DNA from: Halomonas sp. GT
Lineage (GTDB): Bacteria; Pseudomonadota; Gammaproteobacteria; Pseudomonadales; Halomonadaceae
Length of the DNA stretch: 64,000 nt
Direction of reading: 5' to 3'
Assembly (NCBI RefSeq): GCF_002082565.1
Contig: NZ_CP020562.1
Location: 744,001 to 808,000, forward strand
Positions 56,224 to 64,000 of the stretch are shown piece by piece. Positions within the stretch are counted from its first letter, which is position 1. Every line of letters starts with the position of its first letter. The translations under genes and the position numbers were made by a program. A model generated the notes under the pieces. The model saw nothing but the letters and a program-made list of their open reading frames with translations. It was not told the DNA's origin and did not search any database.

Positions 56224-57198
56224 ATGGCGACTACACGCCGTAAACTCATGTCGTTAATCGGGCAGGGAGTGATACCTCCTGAGCAAGTGCCGTTAGCGGT
56301 TAAAGTGGCGGGGCTGCACCCGTCGCCCCACGCCTGGGCGCGGTTGATTGACCGGCTGCTGCTGTGGCTGGGGGGCTTGGCGTTGGCTTGCGCGGTGCTG
56401 TTCTTCGTGGCTTTCAATTGGTCGGACATGGGCCGCCTGCCCCGCTTTGCGTTAGTGCAGGCCGCGTTGGTATTGGCGGCTGGCATCGCGGTGTGGGGCA
56501 GCGCGAGGGTAATGCTTTTTCGCGTGGCATTAACTGCGGCGTTTCTGTTGATAGGCGTACTACTGGCGCTGGTGGGGCAGGTTTATCAAACCGGTGCTGA
56601 CCCATGGCAGCTGTTTTTCACCTGGGCGTTGCTCACTTTGCCGTTGGTATGGGCAGCACGCTTTGATGCACTTTGGGTAGCGTGGCTAGGGCTTTTGAAC
56701 CTATCCGTGTGGCTGTATAGCAGCACCTGGGGCGGTATTTTAGGCAGCGTGTTCTTTACTGATAACGCCGGTTTATGGGGGCTGGTGCTTATTAACTTAG
56801 CGGCTCAAGTCGTGTGGGAGTGGGGCGCGCAGCGCCGAGGTTGGCCAGGGCGTTGGGCAATTTGTTTGTTGGCGCTGGGTAGCGGCGTGCCGCTGACGCT
56901 ACTGATGATGGCGTGGGTGAGTGGGGAAACGCATGCGTTGACACCGATTGTGGCGGTTTACCCCGTGTGGTTGGCGGTGCTGTATGGCGTTTATCGTCAG
57001 TGGCGGCTTGAGTTATTTATGTTGGCAGGGGGGTGCGTATCGCTGATAGCGGTGGCCACATTGCTGCTCGCACGCTACGTACTATGGGAAGGCCAATGGA
57101 ATGAAGGCGGCTTGCTGTTGCTGGCAGGTGCAGTCTTTGCCATGGGGGCGGCAGCGGTGATGTGGCTGAAGCGATTAAACGCGGAGGAGGCGTCATGA
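56224..57198 (+). CDS. DUF2157 membrane protein
   Basis: 324 residues: a short soluble N-terminus (RRKLMSLIGQGVIPPEQVPL, then LHPSPHAWARLIDRLLLWLG) and about nine to ten membrane helices, with the DUF2157 features FFVAFNWSDMGRLPRFALVQ and GQVYQTGADPWQLFFTWALL. Function unknown. AAGGAG precedes the ATG. First gene of a three-gene set with overlapping ends (ATGA). Confidence 0.88.
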   Translation: MATTRRKLMSLIGQGVIPPEQVPLAVKVAGLHPSPHAWARLIDRLLLWLGGLALACAVLFFVAFNWSDMGRLPRFALVQAALVLAAGIAVWGSARVMLFRVALTAAFLLIGVLLALVGQVYQTGADPWQLFFTWALLTLPLVWAARFDALWVAWLGLLNLSVWLYSSTWGGILGSVFFTDNAGLWGLVLINLAAQVVWEWGAQRRGWPGRWAICLLALGSGVPLTLLMMAWVSGETHALTPIVAVYPVWLAVLYGVYRQWRLELFMLAGGCVSLIAVATLLLARYVLWEGQWNEGGLLLLAGAVFAMGAAAVMWLKRLNAEEAS

Positions 57199-58289
57199 GT
57201 CAGTCGATGAGTACGTTAACGCAGCAATTAACTCAGGCTGGCATTGCGCTAAATGAGCCTTCATCAACAGCGCCGCTGGAATCACCTTGGTTTGTGCGGG
57301 TTCTGCAGGCGTTTTCCGGCTGGTTAGCAGCGCTGTTTCTATTGGGTTTTATTGCCACTGCAGTGGTATTTGTACTGGAAAGCACAGGGGCTTCTCTTGT
57401 TGTAGGCAGCCTGTTGATTGGCGGGGCATTCGCGCTACTACGCGCAGCGAGAAGCGATGTGTTGGAACACATGGCGCTGGCATTTAGTTTAGCTGGGCAA
57501 TTATTAGTGGCCTGGCCAGCGGTCGAGATGTGGGGTGTTTCCGCAAGCCTATGGTGGGTACTGCTGGCGCTACAGTGCGCGCTGGCGCTGATCATGCCGA
57601 GCCAGGTTCACCGCAGTATGTCGGCGTTTTTAGCAAGTTTAGCGTTAGCGATGGCGTTGGCAGCCAATGGACTGGCACCGGTGGCGATTGGTTTGGTGGT
57701 GCTGGTGCTGACACTGCTCTGGTTGAATGAATGTCGTTGGCCTAGGCGCATAGGGGCAGTTCAGGCATGGGGAGCTGGCCTGTTAGTGGGGTTGTTGGTG
57801 CTTCAAGGGCAGGCGTACTCTAACCAGCTTGCCTGGTTCTACGATTCAGGTGCTCAGTGGTTTGGCCCATGGCTTGCCAGTTGGCTGAGCACTGCGTTGG
57901 TGGCGTTAGCCTTAGTATGCGTTATTCATCAGGCATTTCGTCAGCACTCTCAGCCTGCCATTGTGCAACGCTTGGCGATTTATGGCGCAGTCGCGCTAGT
58001 GGCGGTGGTATCAGTTTATATGCCGGGGCTTGGCGCTGGGGTTACCGTACTATTGCTCGGATTCACGATTGGCCATCGGGTGCTGATGGGAAGCGGTATT
58101 TTGTTACTACTGATGGCGGCTAGTAGTTATTACTACTGGCTAGACGTGACGCTGTTGGTGAAATCACTCATGTTGCTGGCAATGGGGGCGTTCCTGTTAA
58201 CCCTTCGCTGGTTATTGAAGCGTTGGTGGCTCAACCAGTGGCTAACAGTGCATAAGCCCGCGCTGCTAGGAGATACCAATGAGCAGTAA
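57195..58289 (+). CDS. DUF4401 membrane protein
   Basis: 364 residues, about ten membrane helices after a soluble start (STLTQQLTQAGIALNE). WFVRVLQAFSGWLAALFLLGF and the long hydrophobic body place it in DUF4401, which normally pairs with DUF2157. ATG 57195 overlaps the DUF2157 stop (ATGA), and its end overlaps the next gene by 11 bp. Role unknown. Confidence 0.85.
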   Translation: MSQSMSTLTQQLTQAGIALNEPSSTAPLESPWFVRVLQAFSGWLAALFLLGFIATAVVFVLESTGASLVVGSLLIGGAFALLRAARSDVLEHMALAFSLAGQLLVAWPAVEMWGVSASLWWVLLALQCALALIMPSQVHRSMSAFLASLALAMALAANGLAPVAIGLVVLVLTLLWLNECRWPRRIGAVQAWGAGLLVGLLVLQGQAYSNQLAWFYDSGAQWFGPWLASWLSTALVALALVCVIHQAFRQHSQPAIVQRLAIYGAVALVAVVSVYMPGLGAGVTVLLLGFTIGHRVLMGSGILLLLMAASSYYYWLDVTLLVKSLMLLAMGAFLLTLRWLLKRWWLNQWLTVHKPALLGDTNEQ

Positions 58290-58824
58290 CGTGAAGCGAC
58301 ACCGCTGGATAGTGATTGCCGCCACTGTCGTTGTGCTAGCGGTGGTTAACTGGATTATTTGGCAGAAAGAGCATCATCTGGCCGAAGGTGAGATTGTTTA
58401 TTTGGAGCTTGCCCCCGTTGATCCGCGCTCGTTAATGCAGGGCGACTACATGGCGCTAATCTTTGCGTTGGCTAATCGTATTCGCATGCAGCACGCAATG
58501 GATCGCCACGAAGAGGCGGGTGGAAATGCCATGCAAACGGCAGCCAATGACAGCGTGGTGGTTCGTTTGGATGACGCATCAATCGCCCACTTCCAGCGCT
58601 TGGATGATGGCACGCCGCTAGGCGACGACGAAAGGCGTTTACGTTATCGGCTGCGCAATGGAGGCGTGCGCTTTGCTACGGATGCGTTCTTTTTCCAAGA
58701 AGGCCATGCTGAGCGTTTTGAGCCCGCCCGTTATGGTCAGTTTCGAGTCAACGAGCACGGCGAGCTACTGTTAGTGGCGCTATACGATGAATCGCTAAAC
58801 CGCTTGGGAGAGATGGAAAGGTGA
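58279..58824 (+). CDS. GDYXXLXY-domain protein
   Basis: 181 residues: one N-terminal membrane helix (WIVIAATVVVLAVVNWIIW), then a periplasmic domain with APVDPRSLMQGDYMALIFAL, a member of the GDYXXLXY motif family in which the last tyrosine is replaced by phenylalanine or lies one position off, and a C-terminal beta region (YGQFRVNEHGELLLVALYD). It regularly accompanies DUF2157 and DUF4401, and the three probably form one inner membrane complex. Function unknown. Confidence 0.87.
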   Translation: MSSNVKRHRWIVIAATVVVLAVVNWIIWQKEHHLAEGEIVYLELAPVDPRSLMQGDYMALIFALANRIRMQHAMDRHEEAGGNAMQTAANDSVVVRLDDASIAHFQRLDDGTPLGDDERRLRYRLRNGGVRFATDAFFFQEGHAERFEPARYGQFRVNEHGELLLVALYDESLNRLGEMER

Positions 58825-58833
58825 TGCGTTGCA

Positions 58834-59745
58834 TCAGTGTTCAATACCCATTGCCGCATAGCGCTCGGCTAAGAAATCAAGCAGCGCCCTTACTGAGGGA
58901 AGTAAACCGCGGCGAGAGGGGTAAACAGCGTGGATGACTTCTCTGCGCGGTTCCCACTCAGGTACTACTTGCACTAGCTTATTTGAGGTCAACGAATCGC
59001 CTAGCATTAAACTTGGGAGTTGCACCACACCAACACCAGCCAGCGCTGCTCTATAAAGTGCGGTCATATCCGTGGTAATAAACCGTGGCGAATGTTCAAT
59101 TCGGCACTCTTCACCGTCGCGTTGAAGGTGCCAAGCGTGAGCTTCCTCTGGCCTTGCTCTGCTTAGGCTAGGCATTTGGCGAAGATCGTTGGGCGTTGAT
59201 GGCATGCCATGCTGCTCAATCAGTGCTGGGCTTGCTACCAAGCATTGCCCGCGATCCGATAGTACCTTCAGAATAAGCTCGCTATCTTCCAATGGAAGGG
59301 GGCGGGCACGGAGCGCAATATCAAAGCCTTCAACAAAAGGGTCAATGCGGCGGTTAGTTCCTTCCAGATGTACCTGGACATCTGGGTATAGCACCATGAA
59401 ATCCGCCAGTATTGCACTTACGTGAAAGCTCAATAGCCCAGTGGGACAACTGATGCGGATGGTACCGCAGGGCACTTGTTTGGTTTCTTCGATGAACTGC
59501 TGGGCCGCTTCAGCTTCCACTAACATGGCTTTGCAGTGCTGGTAGTAGCGTTGGCCAATATCTGTGAGCGTTAGGTGGCGGGTCGAACGGTGCATCAAGC
59601 GCACGTTAAGCTGACTTTCTAACTCTCCCACTCGCCTACTTAATTTTGATTTGGCAATACCCAGCGCACGACCTGCTGGAGAAAAACCACCATGGTCGAC
59701 TACCTTCACAAAATAATAAAGATCATTCAGATTAGGGGGCGTCAT
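58834..59745 (-). CDS. LysR family transcriptional regulator
   Basis: 303 residues: winged HTH (LNDLYYFVKVVDHGGFSPAGRALGIAKSKLSRRVGELE; HRSTRHLTLTDIG) and a substrate-binding domain (about 90-295). The subgroup with DLYYF and STRHLTLT is CrgA/AaeR/DsbA-like. Start at 59745, where GGGAGAAC precedes ATG; 20 upstream codons are open but unsupported. It faces ycaC across a 156-bp gap and probably controls ycaC and the pirin gene. Confidence 0.93.
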   Translation of the reverse strand: MTPPNLNDLYYFVKVVDHGGFSPAGRALGIAKSKLSRRVGELESQLNVRLMHRSTRHLTLTDIGQRYYQHCKAMLVEAEAAQQFIEETKQVPCGTIRISCPTGLLSFHVSAILADFMVLYPDVQVHLEGTNRRIDPFVEGFDIALRARPLPLEDSELILKVLSDRGQCLVASPALIEQHGMPSTPNDLRQMPSLSRARPEEAHAWHLQRDGEECRIEHSPRFITTDMTALYRAALAGVGVVQLPSLMLGDSLTSNKLVQVVPEWEPRREVIHAVYPSRRGLLPSVRALLDFLAERYAAMGIEH

Positions 59746-59843
59746 GTGTTCTCCCTCTGTTCTCCCTATGCAACGCTGTGTCTTAATTTCCCATCTAATC
59801 ATCAAGTAAGCGAACTACTAAACTCTTTATGGCATGCGCAACA

Positions 59844-59870
59844 GCTTTTGGATCTTTGTTTTCCAAAAGC
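59844..59870. promoter_or_regulatory. Perfect inverted repeat between lysR and ycaC
   Basis: GCTTTTGGA-N9-TCCAAAAGC, 9-bp perfect arms. It lies 31 bp before ycaC. It could be the LysR-type operator or a leader hairpin. Confidence 0.55.
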
Positions 59871-59901
59871 CCACTCAAGCTAATAGATAAAGGAGTATGT
59901 C

Positions 59902-60531
59902 ATGGCTAACCCCTATGTTCGTCTCGATAAAGATAACGCCGCCGTTCTTTTAGTAGATCATCAAACTGGGCTGTTGTCCTTAGTTCGTGATATTGACCCT
60001 GATCGGTTCAAAAATAACGTACTGGCGCTTGCAGATTTGGCGAAATACTTTGGTCTGCCAACGATTCTTACCACAAGCTTCGAAGATGGGCCTAATGGGC
60101 CCCTGGTGCCTGAATTAAAAGAGATGTTTCCAGAGGCGCCTTACATAGCACGCCCTGGACAAATAAATGCCTGGGATAACGAGGATTTCGTAAAAGCGGT
60201 TAAGGCGACAGGAAAGAAACAACTGATTATTGCGGGCGTAGTGACAGAAGTATGTGTTGCTTTCCCGGCGCTTTCCGCACTTGAAGAAGAGTTTGACGTG
60301 TTTGTTGTCACAGACGCATCGGGTACCTTTAACGAGCTTACCCGTGATGCTGCTTGGGATCGCATGAGTAGTGCAGGCGCGCAGTTGATGACCTGGTTTG
60401 GAACAGCCTGCGAGCTACATCGCGACTGGCGCAATGATATAGAAGGCTTGGGCACACTTTTTGCAAATCACATACCTGACTATCGTAATTTAATGAATAG
60501 CTACAGTACTTTGACAAAGAGCTCTGAGTAA
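59902..60531 (+). CDS. ycaC: YcaC-like isochorismatase-family hydrolase
   Basis: 209 residues, strongly like E. coli YcaC over its whole length: PYVRLDKDNAAVLLVDHQTG, GPNGPLVPELK, YIARPGQINAWDNEDFVKAV, IIAGVVTEVCVAFPALSA, LMTWFGTACELHRDWRND. Catalytic D19 and C118 are present. The E. coli protein forms octamers and its substrate is not known. AAAGGAG precedes the ATG. A 16-bp duplication surrounds the stop codon. Probably controlled by the divergent LysR regulator. Confidence 0.94.
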   Translation: MANPYVRLDKDNAAVLLVDHQTGLLSLVRDIDPDRFKNNVLALADLAKYFGLPTILTTSFEDGPNGPLVPELKEMFPEAPYIARPGQINAWDNEDFVKAVKATGKKQLIIAGVVTEVCVAFPALSALEEEFDVFVVTDASGTFNELTRDAAWDRMSSAGAQLMTWFGTACELHRDWRNDIEGLGTLFANHIPDYRNLMNSYSTLTKSSE

Positions 60532-60574
60532 GGCCTCTGACAAAGAGCTCTGACAAGAAGTAAACCGTGTTTTG

Positions 60575-60604
60575 ACCGGAAGTGAGTGAGCTTCCGGTTT
60601 TTTT
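60575..60604 (+). terminator. Terminator of ycaC
   Basis: A perfect 8-bp stem ACCGGAAG/CTTCCGGT (60575-60582 with 60591-60598), an 8-nt loop and seven T. Confidence 0.92.
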
Positions 60605-60719
60605 AATAATTTTGAGCTATTTATTAAAGGCAAAAGACTGGCTAGACGATAGCTTTGTAAAATAAAAACTATCGATGATGCCATTGCTCCGTTGTCCATT
60701 GTATATGGAGGAAATTCCT

Positions 60720-61667
60720 ATGAGCTGGATGCCCGACATTGAGCCAAAATGCCCTTCCGCAGGCAATCTACACGATATTGAAACACTGATCGTACCTCGT
60801 GCACACGACCTAGGTGGCTTTGAAGTACGACGTGCGCTTCCCGCGCCCAAGCGCCAGATGGTTGGCCCGTTTATTTTTTTCGATCAGATGGGACCCGCTG
60901 AATTTCTTAGAGAGGATGGTATCGATGTTCGTCCTCATCCCCATATTGGACTTGCCACAGTTACTTACTTGTATCAGGGAGAGTTCCAGCATCGTGACAG
61001 TCTGGGGACTAATCAGATGATCCATCCTGGGGCGGTTAATTGGATGGTTGCTGGCAATGGCGTGACCCATTCCGAGCGTACTAGCCCCGCTACACGTCAG
61101 AATAAGCACTCCCTGTTTGGTATTCAGACGTGGGTGGCATTGCCTGAAGCATACGAAGATAAACCCGCCAGTTTTGCGCATCATGAGCAGGAGACATTGC
61201 CGCTGCTTAAAGGTGAGGGTAAAGAGGTTCGCTTGATTCTAGGTTCGGCATGGGGTGAACAGGCGCCTGTTCAGACTTTTTCTGAAATGTTCTATGCGGA
61301 TGCGGTACTCCAGCCCGGCGCTAAGCTTCCTTTGCCCGATGACCACGAAGATCGAGGCCTCTATGTAACGTCGGGTAGCGTTAGTATTGCAGGGGATACA
61401 TTCGATGCGGGACGAATGATGGTTTTCCGTCCGGGTGATCCCATTACCTTAACCGCGGGCGAAAGCGGAGCTCGGCTAATGCTGCTCGGCGGCGAAACGC
61501 TCAATGGACCACGCTATATCTCCTGGAACTTCGTGGCGTCTTCACGGGAAAAGCTAGAGGCTGCCAAGCAGGCGTGGATGGAAGGAGACTTTGAGCATGG
61601 GCGGTTTAAATTGCCGCCGGGGGACGATGAAGAATTCATCCCCTTTCCAGACCAGCACCGCAATTAA
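60720..61667 (+). CDS. Pirin family protein (long form)
   Basis: 315-residue bicupin. The N-terminal cupin has the metal-binding histidines (VRPHPHIGLATVTYLYQGEF; QHRDSLG), then GAVNWMVAGNGVTHSERT; the C-terminal cupin begins near 190 (QPGAKLPLPDDHEDRGLYV). Some pirins are quercetin 2,3-dioxygenases, others redox-linked regulators. Start ATG 60720 follows GGAGGAAA; an in-frame ATG 15 codons up is unsupported. It lies 189 bp after ycaC beyond a terminator, so it has its own promoter. Confidence 0.92.
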   Translation: MSWMPDIEPKCPSAGNLHDIETLIVPRAHDLGGFEVRRALPAPKRQMVGPFIFFDQMGPAEFLREDGIDVRPHPHIGLATVTYLYQGEFQHRDSLGTNQMIHPGAVNWMVAGNGVTHSERTSPATRQNKHSLFGIQTWVALPEAYEDKPASFAHHEQETLPLLKGEGKEVRLILGSAWGEQAPVQTFSEMFYADAVLQPGAKLPLPDDHEDRGLYVTSGSVSIAGDTFDAGRMMVFRPGDPITLTAGESGARLMLLGGETLNGPRYISWNFVASSREKLEAAKQAWMEGDFEHGRFKLPPGDDEEFIPFPDQHRN

Positions 61668-61674
61668 TTTACAA

Positions 61675-61707
61675 CGAAAGGGATGGCTGTCTAAGCCAGC
61701 CCTTTCG
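61675..61707. terminator. Hairpin between the two convergent pirin genes
   Basis: A 14-bp stem with one mismatch (61675-61688 with 61694-61707) and a 5-nt loop, just 8 bp after the first pirin gene. There is no T-run on the plus strand, so termination is uncertain. Confidence 0.5.
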
Positions 61708-61766
61708 TTACTTCAACAGTAGTTATTTCAACAATAGAAGCTTCAATAGTCGTTACTTAAACAGCG
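61707..61766. repeat. Degenerate 15-bp tandem repeat
   Basis: Four units of 15 bp based on GTTACTTCAACAGTA: 61707-61721, 61722-61736, 61737-61751 and 61752-61766. Units 1, 2 and 4 agree at most positions and unit 3 is weaker. It is a short minisatellite in the gap between the pirin genes. Confidence 0.65.
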
Positions 61767-61772
61767 GTGTAA

Positions 61773-62654
61773 TTAACTTGGCATTTGGCCAAAGCGGCCG
61801 TTGTTAAAGTCTTCTATCGCTTCAATGATGTCACGTTCGCTATTCATCACAAACGGCCCATGACCGACCACTGGCTCATTGATCGGCTCGCCACTCAGCA
61901 GCAAAAGGGTTGCATCATTATTGGCTTCAAGCGTCAGTGCGTCACCTGCTCTAGAAAGCTCGGCTACTTGTGCGTCACGCAGTACCTCTTCGCCATTGAT
62001 TTGAACCGTCCCTTTTAGCACGACCAGCAGGGTTGTCCATCCATCCGGTTGCGTCAGCGTGGTTGTCTGGCCACCGTTTAGTCGCACATCCCATACGTTC
62101 ATCGGCGAGAACGTCTGTGCTGGGCCCGAGTGAGCCTTACGGTTGTCATCTATATAGCTGCCGGCGATCACGCGGACGCTCCCAGCGTGATCAGGTAACG
62201 TTGCCACAGGGATCTGGGCATTAAAAATTGCCTGATAGCCTGGCGTGGCCATTTTGTCTTTGGCAGGCAAGTTTACCCACAGCTGCACCATCTCAAGTGT
62301 GCCGCCTTGCTCTGTAAACGTGGGCGAATGAAACTCATCGTGCAGGATACCCGCACCTGCCGTCATCCACTGCACGTCGCCAGGGCCAATTACGCCGCCT
62401 TTGCCCGTTGAATCTCGGTGCGCCACTTCTCCCTGGTAGACAATCGTGACTGTTTCGAACCCTCGGTGCGGGTGTTGCCCGACACCGCGTGGCCGCGTGG
62501 TGGGAGTAAAGTCGGCGGGGCCAGCATAGTCTAGTAGCAAAAAAGGACTTAACTGCTCGGAACGTGGGCCATAGGAAAACAGCGAACGCGCCGGAAAGCC
62601 GTCACCAACCCAATGAGGGTGCGGTGCGCTGGTAACACCTACTAACTTTTTCAT
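61773..62654 (-). CDS. Pirin family protein
   Basis: 293-residue bicupin. It has the pirin metal site (GVGQHPHRGFETVTIVYQGE; AHRDSTGKGG; GDVQWMTAGAGILHDEFH) and the C-terminal half GDALTLEANNDATLLLLSGEP with NEPVVGHGPFVMNSERDI, closer to YhaK/plant-type pirins than to the long pirin at 60720. A possible quercetinase or redox sensor; substrate unknown. Convergent with the other pirin gene, and not a recent duplicate since the two differ widely outside the cupin motif. Confidence 0.93.
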   Translation of the reverse strand: MKKLVGVTSAPHPHWVGDGFPARSLFSYGPRSEQLSPFLLLDYAGPADFTPTTRPRGVGQHPHRGFETVTIVYQGEVAHRDSTGKGGVIGPGDVQWMTAGAGILHDEFHSPTFTEQGGTLEMVQLWVNLPAKDKMATPGYQAIFNAQIPVATLPDHAGSVRVIAGSYIDDNRKAHSGPAQTFSPMNVWDVRLNGGQTTTLTQPDGWTTLLVVLKGTVQINGEEVLRDAQVAELSRAGDALTLEANNDATLLLLSGEPINEPVVGHGPFVMNSERDIIEAIEDFNNGRFGQMPS

Positions 62655-62901
62655 TGTTTCTCCTCACAGAGTACGTTGTTGGTTAAGAAGGGTACGCGTT
62701 AGGGAAAGCAACTAATAGATAGTGAATATAAGACGCAGAGTTGCAGTGCTGGAACACTAGGTGCTTGCTTGATTGAAGAACGTAGTCTGTACTTTGGTCA
62801 ACCACTGACATGGAGGCACTGTGTTTAGCGCAGGGCTGGCGGCTTTTGCGCCAGTTGGTGGCTGGTTGTTTGGCTCACTTACTTTTAATGACAAGGTTGG
62901 T

Positions 62902-64000
62902 ATGAAAAAAAACAGCTCGTGGCCTGTGTGGGTTGCGCTGGTTGTCACTTTGGTGTTTTCCAGCGTCTGCGCAGCGCAAACTCAAGGAGATGAGAGCGAG
63001 GATAAGCGATGGTTCGCCATTGATTCGCTTAACACAGGGCTAGGCGATGTGCCTGAGGATGTTGGGCGGATGTCGCCACGGGAAATGGTTCGCAGCTTTT
63101 TAGCGTTCACCGAAAGCGAGAATTACGCCGCAGCCGCGCATTTGCTTAACCTCAACGATATTGATCCAGGCGAACAGCAGGCTCAGGGCGCCGAGCTCGC
63201 TAAGCAGTTGGCTGAGGTATTAAAACGCGGTGAGTGGCTGGACGCATCTAATATGTCCGGCCGTCAAGACGCGGTGATAGAAGACCCTTCCGGGCAGAAT
63301 CCGCAGGCAGGCGAGCCGCAGCGCAATATTGAACTGGCAGCTTTAACGGCAGAGGGCCAGGCCTACGATGTTCGGCTGGGGCGATACCGCGTGGGTGAAG
63401 AAGATCCGGTGTGGTTAGTCATGCCAGAGAGCGTGACGTTTATTCCGACTCTTTACGAAGAGTACGGGCCTTCAATGCTGGAACGCTATATTCCCGAACG
63501 GTTAAAAGCATCGTTTGGCATGCTAAAAATCTGGGAGTGGTTAGCAATCCCGATTTTTTTAATCGCCATTGGTACGGTGGGAGTGGTCACTTATTACTCA
63601 GTTGGGCTAGTAGCTCGCATCCTGCCTTCTGGCGTGTCTACTATTTTTGCCGATCAAATTGGCGTGCCCATGGCGATGATTGTTATGTCGCTGGTAACGC
63701 AGATGCTGCTGGACTACGTCGTATCCTTTTCCGCTATTGCGACGACGACGTTTCGCGTGCTGTTGATCTCTATTATGGCCTGGGGTGCAGGTACTATTGC
63801 GCTGCGTTTTGTCGACACGATTATGCTGCGTTTAACGCGACGCTTGGTGGGGGAAATTGATGACACGAAGCCTAAAGATCAGCGACGGCTGCTAACCTCG
63901 CTATATGCATTGCGCCGCGCCATTATTCTGATCACCGTAACCGGTGTATCTATCTACATCCTAGGCCAAGTCCAGCTTTTCGAAACCCTTGGCTTGTCTA
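62902..64000 (+). CDS. MscS-family mechanosensitive channel, N-terminal part (partial)
   Basis: The frame runs from ATG 62902 (AAGG upstream) to the window edge, 366 codons without a stop. A signal peptide (WVALVVTLVFSSVCAAQ) is followed by a periplasmic domain with MSPREMVRSFLAFTESENYA, AAHLLNL and RNIELAALTAEGQAYDVRLG, then membrane helices from about residue 210 (WLAIPIFLIAIGTVGVVTYY). This large periplasmic domain before the helices is that of YbiO/YnaI-type MscS relatives, which vent solutes on hypo-osmotic shock, useful in a halophile. The MscS pore itself lies beyond the window. Confidence 0.8.
   Translation, partial: MKKNSSWPVWVALVVTLVFSSVCAAQTQGDESEDKRWFAIDSLNTGLGDVPEDVGRMSPREMVRSFLAFTESENYAAAAHLLNLNDIDPGEQQAQGAELAKQLAEVLKRGEWLDASNMSGRQDAVIEDPSGQNPQAGEPQRNIELAALTAEGQAYDVRLGRYRVGEEDPVWLVMPESVTFIPTLYEEYGPSMLERYIPERLKASFGMLKIWEWLAIPIFLIAIGTVGVVTYYSVGLVARILPSGVSTIFADQIGVPMAMIVMSLVTQMLLDYVVSFSAIATTTFRVLLISIMAWGAGTIALRFVDTIMLRLTRRLVGEIDDTKPKDQRRLLTSLYALRRAIILITVTGVSIYILGQVQLFETLGLS

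Overview
The window is a continuous piece of chromosome from a gammaproteobacterium, most probably a moderately halophilic Halomonadaceae (Halomonas/Vreelandella type). This rests on the gene order alaS-lysC-csrA-tRNA-Ser-tRNA-Arg, shared with Pseudomonas and Halomonas; the smc-zipA-ligA order; a Na+-pumping oxaloacetate decarboxylase operon; and E. coli-like YciI/YciV/YciO, YcaC and GuaA proteins. No database search was possible, so the genus is inference. No CRISPR array, complete transposon or integrase was seen.

Layout. 1-2.9 kb: end of alaS, lysC, csrA and three tRNA genes with their terminators. 2.9-7.7 kb: dusC, then oadGAB with a strong terminator. 7.7-8.9 kb: a YigZ/IMPACT protein and an SOS-box-controlled LexA/UmuD-like protein whose catalytic serine is replaced. 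9-16.2 kb: a complete cytochrome c maturation operon, ccmABCDEFGHI. 16.2-27 kb: smc, a very long zipA, ligA, yheU, and mnmC on the other strand. 27-29.3 kb: yciI, rnm (yciV) and yciO. 29.5-35.9 kb: class C acid phosphatase, a voltage-gated-type channel with a zinc ribbon, a CYTH triphosphatase, a DUF47-PiT phosphate uptake pair and argA. 35.9-38 kb: a stress-type SDR and two tiny hydrophilic proteins. 38-42.7 kb: xseA, guaB, guaA.

42.7-45.6 kb is the one clearly foreign stretch. A strikingly AT-rich DUF262-DUF1524 gene (GmrSD/SspE-like modification-dependent nuclease, a probable anti-phage gene) sits directly behind the guaA 3' end. Behind it lie an unrecognised ORF, a decayed DUF808 gene and a cluster of nested palindromes. 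This looks like a degraded island or defence insertion at guaA.

45.6-64 kb is accessory and envelope-related: a DUF1330 protein, a Bcr/CflA exporter, a PhzF protein, a DUF697-like protein, a metal-responsive MerR regulator with a textbook 19-bp-spacer promoter driving an SO_0444-type metal efflux permease, a second ion channel, an outer membrane protein, a response regulator-histidine kinase-msrP-msrQ block for repairing oxidised periplasmic methionine, a DUF2157-DUF4401-GDYXXLXY membrane module, a LysR regulator facing ycaC and a pirin gene, a second pirin, and the start of an MscS-type channel cut by the window edge.

Most core genes overlap or lie close together in operons, with recognisable intrinsic terminators between units. 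The best candidates for new biology are the DUF262 island with its palindrome cluster, the SOS-controlled pseudo-peptidase, the two small CTATAGT-preceded proteins, and the RR-HK-msrPQ arrangement with a methionine-rich sensor domain.
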